From NCBI GenBank assembly GCA_015296085.1, contig DVDT01000076.1, forward strand, positions 1 to 64,000: a stretch of DNA of 64,000 bases. The letters run 5' to 3'. The number at the start of each line of letters is the position of its first letter. Position 1 is the stretch's first letter. Under the pieces are notes generated by a model. It saw only the letters and a program-made list of their open reading frames with translations. It ran no database searches and was not told the origin of the DNA. This document shows positions 8,810 through 17,838 of this stretch, one piece after another. The translations under genes and the position numbers were made by a program. The stretch comes from Trichormus sp. M33_DOE_039 (GTDB lineage Bacteria > Cyanobacteriota > Cyanobacteriia > Cyanobacteriales > Nostocaceae).

Positions 8810-10351
8810 ATGACGGATACTCATTATGATGTTATCATCATTGGCACTGGTGCTGGTGGTGGTACTTTAGCATACAAACTAGCAGCAAGTGGTAAGAAAA
8901 TTTTAATCCTAGAGCGTGGTAACTTTATCGCCAGAAATAAAAGTAATTGGGATTCCCGTGAAGTCATGCGAAAAGAAAGTTATCGTAACGCCGAAACCTG
9001 GTATGACAAAGACGATAAACCCCTATCTCCTAATGCACATTATTATGTTGGTGGTAACACTAAATTTTATGGTGGTGCGTTGTTTAGATTCCGTGAACAA
9101 GACTTTGAAAAAATAATTCATCAAGATGGTATTTCTCCTGAATGGCCATTAAAATATCAAGACTTTGCTCCTTATTATGATCAAGCAGAAAAACTCTACG
9201 AAGTACATGGTAAACGCGGTTTAGATCCAACTGAACCCCCCACAGATACAGAATACCCCTTTCCCGCTGTTAGTCACGAATCCTATATTCAAGAAATTTG
9301 TGATGCGTTAAAAGACCAAAACTTACATCCTTTTTATCTACCACTAGCTATTAAACTTAATGAAATAAATCGCCATTTAAGTGCTTGTATTCGTTGTGAT
9401 ACCTGTGACGGTTTTCCCTGTTTACTGAACGCTAAAGCTGATGCTGATGTTAATTGCGTTCGTCCAGCAATGGCTAGTAGTAATATTACCTTATTAACTA
9501 ATGCCAAAGTTGTGCGATTACACACAAATCCTTCTGGTCGAGAAGTAACAGGAGTAGAAGCAGAAATTGCCGGAAAACGGCAAATATTTGCTAGTGATAT
9601 AGTAGTTGTTGCTTGTGGTGCAGTTAACTCAGCTGCATTATTACTTAAATCTGCCAATGACCAACACCCAAACGGATTAGCTAATAGTTCTCATCTGGTG
9701 GGACGCAATTATATGGCACATAAATTTGCGGTGGTCATGACATTAAGTACAGAATTAAATGCTACCAATTTTCAAAAAACATTAGCCGTCACAGATTTTT
9801 ATTGGGGAGATACAAATTTTGCCTATCCGATGGGCAGCGTGCAGATGTTAGGTAATGTCAACAAAGATAAAATTGCTGCCTACGGGCCGCCCATGATGCC
9901 TAATATTGTAGCTCAAACCATCTCAAATCACTCTGTAGCTTGGCTATTAATTACTGAAGATTTACCGGATATTCAGAATCGAGTGCGGCTTGATGGTGAG
10001 AAAATCTTCCTCGAATATAGCAATAATAATGAATTAGCTTTTAATCACTTAATCAACCGTTGGACTCAAGTGTTAAAATCAATTGAATCACGCTCTCAAA
10101 CTAAACAATTTTCCATACAGATTCCGCAAAAGATGACCTTGAAAGAAGTTGGTCATCAGTCTGGAACTTGTCGGTTTGGTGAAGACCCAAAAACTTCAGT
10201 CCTGGATATCAACTGTCGCACCCACGATATTGATAATCTTTATGTTGTTGATGGGAGTTTTTTCCCTTCTAGTACCGCTTTAAATCCATCATTAACAATT
10301 ATCGCCAATGCTTTAAGGGTGGGTGAGCATTTGTTAGCAAGAATGGGCTAA
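8810..10351 (+). CDS. GMC-family FAD-dependent oxidoreductase
   Basis: 513 residues. The N-terminal dinucleotide fold VIIIGTGAGGGTLAY (about 8-22) binds FAD, GGNTKFYGGALFR is the substrate-side glycine-rich segment, and the C-terminal GMC domain has HQSGTCRFG and NPSLTIIANALR, which carry the catalytic His/Asn region. A CIRCDTCDGFPC cysteine cluster (near residue 198) resembles the iron-sulfur or metal site of long-chain alcohol and gluconate-type dehydrogenases. It probably oxidises an alcohol to an aldehyde or ketone in a lipid pathway. It is downstream of, and likely cotranscribed with, the HetN-like reductase. The substrate is inferred only. Confidence 0.85.
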   Translation: MTDTHYDVIIIGTGAGGGTLAYKLAASGKKILILERGNFIARNKSNWDSREVMRKESYRNAETWYDKDDKPLSPNAHYYVGGNTKFYGGALFRFREQDFEKIIHQDGISPEWPLKYQDFAPYYDQAEKLYEVHGKRGLDPTEPPTDTEYPFPAVSHESYIQEICDALKDQNLHPFYLPLAIKLNEINRHLSACIRCDTCDGFPCLLNAKADADVNCVRPAMASSNITLLTNAKVVRLHTNPSGREVTGVEAEIAGKRQIFASDIVVVACGAVNSAALLLKSANDQHPNGLANSSHLVGRNYMAHKFAVVMTLSTELNATNFQKTLAVTDFYWGDTNFAYPMGSVQMLGNVNKDKIAAYGPPMMPNIVAQTISNHSVAWLLITEDLPDIQNRVRLDGEKIFLEYSNNNELAFNHLINRWTQVLKSIESRSQTKQFSIQIPQKMTLKEVGHQSGTCRFGEDPKTSVLDINCRTHDIDNLYVVDGSFFPSSTALNPSLTIIANALRVGEHLLARMG

Positions 10352-10762
10352 TAGCTAGCAGAAAACAGCACATAGCCTTACAAAGTGCCAATTTTTTAAC
10401 CGATTGATTTGAAGATATTAACTGTTACACAACAGTAGCGGGATGGGTTACGCGATCGCATAACCCATCCCATCAATATTTAGAGATATTTATACATTAA
10501 GTATAGTTTTCATTCTACCCTTCGGTAAAAATGCTATGCGAACTCAGCCATATTCTTTCTTTTGAATGATGTGATTTTCTCCCCAAGATAGAATCTTCCA
10601 TGCGAATACAGCAGTTATTCTGAAGAATATTGCAGGTGGGGTTATCAATCAAAATATAAATCCCTTAGAGAGAACTACTATCTCATTTGCTTAAACTTTT
10701 TGTGTTTAAACTGCTTTATTTCTGCAACATCAAAATCAAATTGAGGAGTGAAATCCACAGCT
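10352..10762. other. Intergenic region with strong palindrome
   Basis: No gene seen. Apart from the palindrome at 10441-10470 it is AT-rich. CCCTTCGGTAAAAATGC near 10517 resembles degraded small dispersed repeats. Confidence 0.4.
10441..10470. repeat. GGATGGGTTA palindrome with HIP1 loop
   Basis: Perfect 10-bp arms GGATGGGTTA and TAACCCATCC enclose CGCGATCGCA. It lies 90 bases after the GMC gene. It may act as a transcription boundary, but no T-run follows. Confidence 0.7.
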
Positions 10763-11425
10763 ATGAATAATCCAAATGATCGCGAAATTGATAACAAAGA
10801 AGTTAGACAAGAATCGTACACAGATGCTAATGGTAATAGACACACACACGTAACACGAACCACATCAACAGACAACAACTCTTACCAAAGTGGTTATGTA
10901 CATGGACGTAATACAGAACGTAGATATCAGCAAGCTGATTTAGCTGAACGTGACGAAAATACAGCTAGTGGTTTGCTACTGGGAGTTTTACTTACCTCTT
11001 TGATAGGTTTAACCGTCGGCGCATTCTGGTACTTTAATCAGCAAAATGCTGCGGTTGATAGTACCACACCTGTAGAGACTCCAGCATCAACTAATATTAC
11101 TCCTACTCCTACTGCTACTATCACCGCTCAACCGCAACAAACCACAATTATTGAAAGAACCAGAGAAGTTCCAGTGGTAATTCCTCAACCTTCTGCGCCT
11201 ACTAATCCACAAATTAATGTGACTGTTCCACCCCAGCAGTCGAGAACAGAAACATCACCTAGTGTTGCACCCAGAAATGTCCCTAGCCTAAACAACAGGA
11301 ACAATACTTCTACTCAAACCCCAGCTACTAGTTCGACAACAAATCCGACTCCACAAGGTGAAGAATCAGATAGCAGTCCATCTAGTAGTGGGAATACTAA
11401 TCAAAATACTGATTCTGCTCAATGA
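10763..11425 (+). CDS. Single-pass membrane protein with Pro/Thr/Asn-rich tail
   Basis: 220 residues, function not recognised. A hydrophilic N-terminal part of about 70 residues contains YTDANGNRHTHVTR and a Tyr/His/Arg-rich stretch. One membrane segment follows (LLLGVLLTSLIGLTVGAFWY, about residues 72-91), then a low-complexity Pro/Thr/Gln/Ser tail of about 130 residues, probably exposed outside the membrane. GAGGAG ends 14 bases before the ATG at 10763; a GTG at 10748 overlaps this site, so the start is uncertain. Confidence 0.7.
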   Translation: MNNPNDREIDNKEVRQESYTDANGNRHTHVTRTTSTDNNSYQSGYVHGRNTERRYQQADLAERDENTASGLLLGVLLTSLIGLTVGAFWYFNQQNAAVDSTTPVETPASTNITPTPTATITAQPQQTTIIERTREVPVVIPQPSAPTNPQINVTVPPQQSRTETSPSVAPRNVPSLNNRNNTSTQTPATSSTTNPTPQGEESDSSPSSSGNTNQNTDSAQ

Positions 11426-12480
11426 TTATCAAGCCAACCATACATTTTAGTGACGCGACTCACCATGATGGTACTTTATGGTTAATTCCTCTCTCAAACG
11501 CTTAATTTTCTGACATAGCAGCAACACACCCTACTTAAATTTCAGAGACGTGATGTATCGCGTCTCTACAATATTTTTACTTTGAGACAATATAAAATTT
11601 TTATTAAATTTCTCCTTTTTGCCGTCCCTAAAATCACTTCTGCTCTAGCTAATTTGATTATTTCTAAAAATTTATGCTTTCCTTGGCATTTGTTTATAAC
11701 TGGATTTCAGAAATTAATTACACTGCTGAGGGGTGACAACTACCTTGGCAATTTTTCTAGTTTTGTTTTAGCAATATCTGTCAGAATTTTGTAACGGAAG
11801 ATACATAATACCTGTTTTAAATGCTTTAGTATCTCTCTCTTGGGCAGGAATCTGCCTAAAAAACAATACGAGCATTCACAATTTTTGGTTTGATTTTCCG
11901 GTTATTTAATCAATGGCAGGAAAATGTAACTAGGTTAAGAAAGTTCTCAAGACTTACAAACAGAAATTATTTTGTGTGCAGGTAGTAGTATTAATTTACC
12001 TAGTTAAAATATTACTAAAAGCAACAAAATTTTGTTCGTTATGAACATTTAAGGAGTGTAAAAATTACTTTTTAAAATTTTTTATTAAAAACACTGTTGT
12101 CATCTTTTCTCGACTGATAAGTTGTAGTAAATTTCCCCATGAATAACCACCAGATACCCAATGCTAAGTTCATGAATACTGGTTAAAGAATTAGTAAAAA
12201 TTTGATAAAATTGGCAAATCATCATTGATGCCAGTCATATACATCCAAAAACACATCATTTGTTATGTAGCCGTCATGAGCTGCGTACATAATAAAACAT
12301 GGAAAAGTCTTTCCCTTACACCCCTTTTTCAAGTCAGAATGCTGATGTATTGATGACTTGCTTGTGGTGAGAAAACAAACATGAATTAATGTCCATGATT
12401 CAAATCAACATCACCTGTTGGTAGTAGCAAGTTTTAGCTGAATCAAACCAAGAGTTTACACACCAATCTGAAATTAAACC
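11426..12480. other. 1-kb intergenic region
   Basis: AT-rich leader of the large ABC transporter gene. It contains the GAGACG palindrome at 11544-11567. The 70-codon frame at 11582-11794 (TTG start, no family resemblance) is not supported. No double-glycine leader peptide for the C39 transporter was recognised. Confidence 0.4.
11544..11567. repeat. GAGACG-type palindrome
   Basis: AGAGACGTGATGTATCGCGTCTCT pairs with itself around a short centre; same family as 8740-8771 and 15652-15689. Confidence 0.7.
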
Positions 12481-15400
12481 ATGAAACCCTCTTCGTCGTT
12501 AAGAGTTTCGGGAGGGCTGAATCAGTATGCTAGCAATCAGCCATCTTCCACTCCAGTCGCGCCTATCCTTAAATTGCTGAGGTTAGTTGCAGGGGACACG
12601 AGTCTAGTTTCAGAGTTTAGTCAAGCTTGGATAGTGCATGAATTCCAGCTAGGCGATGAGTTGGCTAGTTATGGATTAGATGGGGAATTTACAGATAGTA
12701 ATAATATTGTTTCTTTAGTTTGTCAAGGTCGAGTCCGGTTGTTGAGTTTTAACCATAAGTTAGGAAGAGAAGTTTCAGCTCAACTATTGGTGGATGGACA
12801 AGTTTTTGGGGCAGATCATTTATTTTGCCATCATAATTTATCATATCGAGCGATCGCAGCTAGTCCTGGGAGTGTAATTCAAATCTCCATCAGCGACCTA
12901 GAACAATGGTTAGAACGTCTACCCCAGCTTGAAGATTATTTACAGCAATTAACAAGTGAGCGACAAACACTAATTTTCTTTAAAAGCTACACTGAATTAC
13001 ATTCTCTCAACAGTACCAAACTGCGAGAGTTAGTACCTTTGTTTGTCACTAAGCAGATCCCCGCAGATACATCTTTATTAGCAGCAACTCCCCCAGAAGC
13101 CGGAAGGTTTTGGCTAGCGCGTGGTCAAGTTGAATCAATATCTGTAGGCAGTTTACCGCCAGCTATGGGTGATAGTTGGGGATATCCTGAACTGACACCC
13201 CCAGAGGGAAAAGCTCAAACAGACTTGTTAATTTATCACCTATCTATAGAAAACTGGGATGCAGCCAAAGCTTTAGCACCTAATTTCTGGACTAATTATC
13301 AACCAGTCACAGCAAAACCAGAAGTGAAAACTACGGAGAGTAAACCCAAAATTCTCCTGCCTAAACTCAATAATGTATCAGTACGCGACTCTCATACCCA
13401 TCATCCACCCACAGCAATCGCCGCCAACGAGACAGAAGCAATTGACTTTCCCCAAGGGGATGTACAACGCAGGTTTTGGTTTTCTTACCCCTTTATTCAG
13501 CAGCAAAGTTTATCTGATTGTGGGGTAGCTTGTTTGGCGATGATTAGCCAATACTGGGGTAAAAGATTGAGTTTTCCTACCCTGCGGAAATTAGCACAGG
13601 TAGATAGATTAGGCGCAACTCTAGAAAGTTTAGCCGCCACAGCTCAGACTTTGGGCTATGATGTCCTACCAGTCCGGGCAAGTTTGAATAAATTAGAATG
13701 GCAAACTAACCCGTGGATTGCCCACTGGCAAGGCATTCACTATATAGTAGTGTGGCAAATTAAGGGCGATCGCATCTTAATTTCTGACCCAGCTTTAGGT
13801 AGACGATGGCTCAAACGTGCCAAATTTATAGCTAATTGGACAGGTTACGCTCTTTTATTAAATCCCACTGATGTTTTTTACGCCCTCAAAAGTGAGAAAG
13901 TCTCACTGGGTCGCTATGGGCAGATATTGTGGCATTACCGTAAGTTAGTTAAGCAAATTATTCTTGCTGCTCTATTAATACAGGTGTTTGGGCTAGCTGC
14001 GCCCCTGTGCACTCAAATCGTTCTCGACCAATTAATTCCCTCCAAAAATTTAGAGACCTTAAATATATTTGCCATTGGCTATCTCTGTTTGGGGATTTGG
14101 CGTAACGTCTTAACAGTACAGCACCAATACTTACTCGATTATTTAGCCAGTCGCCTCGATCTGAATTTGGTTGGTAGTTTTATTCACTACACTTTGCAAT
14201 TACCCTGGCAATTTTTTGCTTCTCGCCCTGTGGAAGATATTGTGAGCCGCGTGCAAGAAAACCAGAGAATCCAGCAATTTATCACTCGGCGAGCAATTGG
14301 TGCAACTATCGATGCCTTGATGGTAATAATTTATCTGGGGCTGATGACTTATTACAACTGGCAACTGACTTTGTTGGTATTAAGTTGGATTTTAGCGATC
14401 GCATCTTTTACTTTAGGTGTCAGTCCTTATATTAAGCAAGCATCGAGAGAAGTCTGGCAAGAATCAGCCGGACAGCAAACAGCAATTGTAGACATGATTA
14501 GTGGGATTACCACCGTCAAAACTGCCACAGCAGAACGTGGATTGCAAAAATATTGGGAAGAACGCTTCCTGAAAATGTTGAAAGCACGATTGCAGGGACA
14601 GAAATTAACTAATCGGTTACAGCTAACTCGCAACATCATTAACCACATTAGCATTACCTTAATTTTCTGGTTTGGGGTGACGTTGGTAATTGGTAAGCAA
14701 ATCTCACTAGGTCAATTTGTCGCCTTTAATCTGCTGATTAGCAATATTACTAACCCAGTTTTAGCATTAGTAGGATTATGGGATGAGTTTCAACAAGTGC
14801 TAATTGCCGTAGAACGACTCAACGATGTCTTTGCTGTTGGTGCAGAAGAAAATCAGCAAACCACACTTTTGGTCATGCCTCCCATTCATGGTGAGGTACG
14901 GTTAGAAAATGTCTCTTTTCATTATCTTGTGGAGCAAGAACGTAAAATTCTGCAAAATATTTCTTTTACAGCCAAACCAGGACAAATTATTGGCATTATT
15001 GGCTACAGTGGCGCAGGGAAAAGTACCTTAGCCAATTTGCTAGCAGGTTTGTACGCTCCCAGTACTGGCAGAATTTTGATTGATGGTCATGATACGGCTG
15101 TCATGTCTTCTCAATCGTTACGGAGTCAGTTGGGATTAGTATCACAAGAGTTGTTTCTATTTTCGGGGACGATTTTAGACAACATTACCCTACATGATCC
15201 AGAGTTTAGCCGAGAACAGGCTGTGACGGCTGCCAAGTTAGCTAATGCCCATGAGTTTATTCAAGCATTACCCCTTGGCTACGAAACCCAAATCAGTGAA
15301 AGAGGTTTGGGACTTTCAGCCGGACAGAAACAAAAAATTGCGATCGCTCGCACGTTGATTAGAAATCCCAAAATTTTGATTTTCGATGAAGTGAGTATCC

Positions 15401-15609
15401 ACTCAGATACCGAAACAGACGCAGACTGGCAATACAACTTAGCTCTAATTACTCAAAACCGTACTACCTTTATCATCTCTCATCAGGCTACGACCGTGCG
15501 TCATGCGGACTACATCCTAGTATTAGACAGAGGTATGATTATTGAACAAGGCACACACAAAGAACTGATGAACATCGCAGGTATTTATCATCAGTTAGCT
15601 ATGAGGTAG
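12481..15609 (+). CDS. ABC exporter with cNMP-like, C39 peptidase, TM and ATPase domains
   Basis: 1042 residues in one chain. Residues about 40-270 contain cyclic-nucleotide-binding-like segments (QGRVRLLSFNHKLGREVSAQLL). Residues about 335-470 are a C39 peptidase with SDCGVAC (Cys 347), the HYIVVW histidine and DPA, so bacteriocin-type leader cleavage looks possible. Five or six membrane spans follow (about 490-790), then an ATPase with Walker A GYSGAGKST, signature LSAGQKQK, Walker B ILIFDE and H-loop ISH. The D-loop, normally SALD, reads IHSD. Such proteins export peptides through the inner membrane with a HlyD partner and TolC. No HlyD of the peptide type is adjacent; DevB at 20718 is the nearest adaptor. 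Confidence 0.9.
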   Translation: MKPSSSLRVSGGLNQYASNQPSSTPVAPILKLLRLVAGDTSLVSEFSQAWIVHEFQLGDELASYGLDGEFTDSNNIVSLVCQGRVRLLSFNHKLGREVSAQLLVDGQVFGADHLFCHHNLSYRAIAASPGSVIQISISDLEQWLERLPQLEDYLQQLTSERQTLIFFKSYTELHSLNSTKLRELVPLFVTKQIPADTSLLAATPPEAGRFWLARGQVESISVGSLPPAMGDSWGYPELTPPEGKAQTDLLIYHLSIENWDAAKALAPNFWTNYQPVTAKPEVKTTESKPKILLPKLNNVSVRDSHTHHPPTAIAANETEAIDFPQGDVQRRFWFSYPFIQQQSLSDCGVACLAMISQYWGKRLSFPTLRKLAQVDRLGATLESLAATAQTLGYDVLPVRASLNKLEWQTNPWIAHWQGIHYIVVWQIKGDRILISDPALGRRWLKRAKFIANWTGYALLLNPTDVFYALKSEKVSLGRYGQILWHYRKLVKQIILAALLIQVFGLAAPLCTQIVLDQLIPSKNLETLNIFAIGYLCLGIWRNVLTVQHQYLLDYLASRLDLNLVGSFIHYTLQLPWQFFASRPVEDIVSRVQENQRIQQFITRRAIGATIDALMVIIYLGLMTYYNWQLTLLVLSWILAIASFTLGVSPYIKQASREVWQESAGQQTAIVDMISGITTVKTATAERGLQKYWEERFLKMLKARLQGQKLTNRLQLTRNIINHISITLIFWFGVTLVIGKQISLGQFVAFNLLISNITNPVLALVGLWDEFQQVLIAVERLNDVFAVGAEENQQTTLLVMPPIHGEVRLENVSFHYLVEQERKILQNISFTAKPGQIIGIIGYSGAGKSTLANLLAGLYAPSTGRILIDGHDTAVMSSQSLRSQLGLVSQELFLFSGTILDNITLHDPEFSREQAVTAAKLANAHEFIQALPLGYETQISERGLGLSAGQKQKIAIARTLIRNPKILIFDEVSIHSDTETDADWQYNLALITQNRTTFIISHQATTVRHADYILVLDRGMIIEQGTHKELMNIAGIYHQLAMR

Positions 15610-15651
15610 GAATTAGGAAGAAAGAAGATTAGCGAGAAAAATAACTAATAA

Positions 15652-15689
15652 CTATAGTAGAAACGCGATTAATCACGTCTCTACTATAG
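15652..15689. repeat. GAGACG-type palindrome beside a MITE
   Basis: CTATAGTAGAAACGCG...CGTCTCTACTATAG forms a nearly perfect hairpin. Its right edge overlaps the target duplication of the MITE-like element starting at 15693. Confidence 0.7.
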
Positions 15690-15692
15690 ACT

Positions 15693-16023
15693 CTGACTTT
15701 TCACGTTATGTGAAAAAGCTAACGTAAAACCTAACCCCCTTCCCTGCCAGGGAAGCTACGGTGTACACACATCTCTAGGCTAGGTGCAGAATGTGGTTAG
15801 ATCCCCCCTACTGCCCTTAAAAAGGGGGGAATTAAAATTCAAGTCCCCCTTTTTAAGGGGGATTTAGGGGGATCAAAACGATGTGGGATAAGGTAATTAG
15901 ACTTCTGTGTACACTGTAGGGCAGGGAAGGGGGAAAAATTAAAGCCTCTCTCCTTGTAAGGGAGAGGTACCCTGCGGGAAGCAAGCTATGGAGAGGGGTT
16001 TTCCAGATCCTGTGAAAAGTCAG
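15693..16023. mobile_element. MITE-like element, copy 1, with a nested insertion
   Basis: Ends are CTGACTTTTCACG and TGTGAAAAGTCAG (12 of 13 match as inverted repeats). It is flanked by perfect 10-base direct repeats ACTATAGACT at 15683-15692 and 16024-16033. The body is related to the copy at 47655-47800 but is interrupted by a second element (15756-15919). No protein is encoded. Confidence 0.8.
15756..15919. mobile_element. Nested MITE-like element
   Basis: A 164-base insertion inside the previous element. Its ends CTACGGTGTACACA and TGTGTACACTGTAG are inverted repeats (13 of 14). It is flanked by near-identical 10-base repeats GCCAGGGAAG and GGCAGGGAAG. Its interior contains AAAAAGGGGG/CCCCCTTTTT complementary arms around 15819-15865. 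Confidence 0.75.
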
Positions 16024-16033
16024 ACTATAGACT

Positions 16034-16939
16034 CAGCACTCAATAGATTTGCGAAAAGTTTTTTGGATAAATTGAATCACATTTATAGTCAAATGCTTAA
16101 ACACATTTATTAGCTGCAAAGATTAAATTTTATATTTATTTTATTTTTGTGCAACTAGATAATCAATATTCGTCAATACGTAGCCGTAATCTACATTTTG
16201 CACCAACGATTGCTAATGAATAGCTACGCATCTCGATGATATTCATTGGCAAATAACTTGTACTATCTTCATCAATTCACCTATCTAGGGAAACTTTTGA
16301 TTTTTGAATTGGTATCACCTGTAGAGTAAGTTTTGCCTCCGTAAGCCAATGATAGTTACATAGAGGGTTTCCTCTACGTAGCTGTCACTGGCTTACCCGT
16401 CGTCTACTTCCAGTAAACAGGGTTACACCCCTCACCCAAAAAGTTATTTAATGAGCTTTTATACAGTAGTAATTCTGATTTTTAATTGTTGCCTATCACC
16501 CTATTTAATGGTAAATTCTCTTAGTGGGTTTAAAGGTCAAAACGCTCAGTAGGCGAGGGGTTACACCCCTCGTTACTCAGTCAAAACTAGTTAATATGAA
16601 AAACAGTACAGCAAAAAAATCGACATTGAAAATATTCCGTAAATTTAATGGTTAAATTCCCAGATTCGTAGATGACATTCATGAAAAAAAATAGTATAAA
16701 TACGAATATCAACCTTGATATCGTAAGTATGGATAAATAATTTTTCTATACCATACTTAAAAACACTGAAGAGCATCAATGTTTTATTTCTCCAGCGAAT
16801 AAAATATCATACAATGAATATATCAGGGTAAAAATCATCAGGAAGTTAGACAGTTAAGCACAAAAAAACTGTATCTACCAAGAACAAAATGAAGACTTTT
16901 GTCTGCCAGTCAAAATAAATGACAAGGAGCAGTTAAAAG
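16034..16939. other. Intergenic region with several hairpins
   Basis: No gene before 16940. It holds the long hairpin at 16341-16396, a short perfect hairpin CGAGGGGT/ACCCCTCG at 16554-16572, and AAGTATGG/CCATACTT arms around 16724-16758, which may act in regulation of the downstream small genes. Confidence 0.45.
16341..16396 (-). repeat. 26-bp stem hairpin with 4-base loop
   Basis: GTAAGCCAATGATAG... (16341-16366) faces ...GCTGTCACTGGCTTAC (16371-16396) across GTTT. The four non-Watson-Crick positions are A-C on the plus strand but become G-U on the minus strand, so the minus-strand RNA can form an unbroken 26-bp stem. Confidence 0.75.
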
Positions 16940-17314
16940 ATGACACAAGATAATATTGACCGTGACGATGATGTAGTCATGAAAACGATAAAAATTAGGA
17001 GTAGCGATCGCGTTGTTAAAGTAACATCAACTTTACTAGACATGTCCATAAACATAGAAAATGCTATATCTAACATTCAGTTATTTATTACAAAGCCGCC
17101 AGTATATATTGGGCAGATATTATCTGCACTTACGTATTTAATCTCCTTTAAAAATTTACTTTTATTTGTCAAGGTATGGCGCAACATATGGACACGTAAA
17201 ATTACGCAAACGAGTCCACCTCCATATCAAAGATGTAGCGATTTCTGTGTACATTTTTTAATTCAGTTATTTATCCTTGCAATATCTGCTAATACAGCAT
17301 TTTCACTAAGTTAA
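16940..17314 (+). CDS. Small protein of unknown function
   Basis: 124 residues, not recognised. AAGGAG sits 11 bases upstream of the ATG, which supports translation. The N-terminus is acidic (DRDDDVV), the middle is amphipathic ([19 protein letters not shown]), and a hydrophobic stretch [16 protein letters not shown] lies at the C-terminus, so it is probably membrane-associated. It is 80 bases upstream of the HetP-like gene and could be cotranscribed with it. Confidence 0.55.
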   Translation: MTQDNIDRDDDVVMKTIKIRSSDRVVKVTSTLLDMSINIENAISNIQLFITKPPVYIGQILSALTYLISFKNLLLFVKVWRNIWTRKITQTSPPPYQRCSDFCVHFLIQLFILAISANTAFSLS

Positions 17315-17394
17315 TCCAGTGGTACTTGACCACACTGAATGGTCGTATTAACCATCACACAAACGAAGTAGTATTTTTGCAGACAACAACCACT

Positions 17395-17838
17395 ATGAAT
17401 CAACAGATCACAGGCATGAGCAACACCAACAAAGCAGTTAACCCTCAACAATTTGACAAAGTAGTTGAAGCAATCCTGGCAGGAAAATATTCTTGGGCTT
17501 GTGTTTTAATGCTACGTATTGCTGGTTATAACCCCTTACATTACATTCCCTACCGCACCTATAACCGACTACTCAAAGAAAACTCGGAATCTAACAGAAC
17601 GCAACAATCACATCAAAACAATACCACAATGGGTAATTCATCTGAAGCCCATACTTCTTCTAGTTGTTTAAGCAAAATCAAAGACCTAGCATACTTTGAA
17701 GTAGTAGGTAAACAAAAAACTGAAATTCGTGGTGGTGGTATAGATTCTTGGTTTGCTCAAGAAATTTACGAGACTCAACCTCTACAATTTGATTCGCAAT
17801 CTCTGACTTTGAGTGAGCTGAATCTCATAAATAATTAA
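17395..17838 (+). CDS. HetP-family protein
   Basis: 147 residues with the hallmark HetP core at about residues 20-63: [38 protein letters not shown] and LLKEN. HetP and its paralogs control commitment to, and timing of, heterocyst differentiation. The C-terminal half ([20 protein letters not shown]) matches the pattern of the longer family members. ATG at 17395 is chosen because upstream in-frame TTG codons add a sequence unlike the family. It sits between the C39 transporter and the devBCA/lipid cluster. The family is recognised with good confidence; which paralog it is cannot be told. Confidence 0.85.
   Translation: MNQQITGMSNTNKAVNPQQFDKVVEAILAGKYSWACVLMLRIAGYNPLHYIPYRTYNRLLKENSESNRTQQSHQNNTTMGNSSEAHTSSSCLSKIKDLAYFEVVGKQKTEIRGGGIDSWFAQEIYETQPLQFDSQSLTLSELNLINN

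Noticed and set aside
11582-11794. 70-codon frame, possible peptide substrate for the C39 transporter
   Set aside because: TTG start, no double-glycine motif, no ribosome site.
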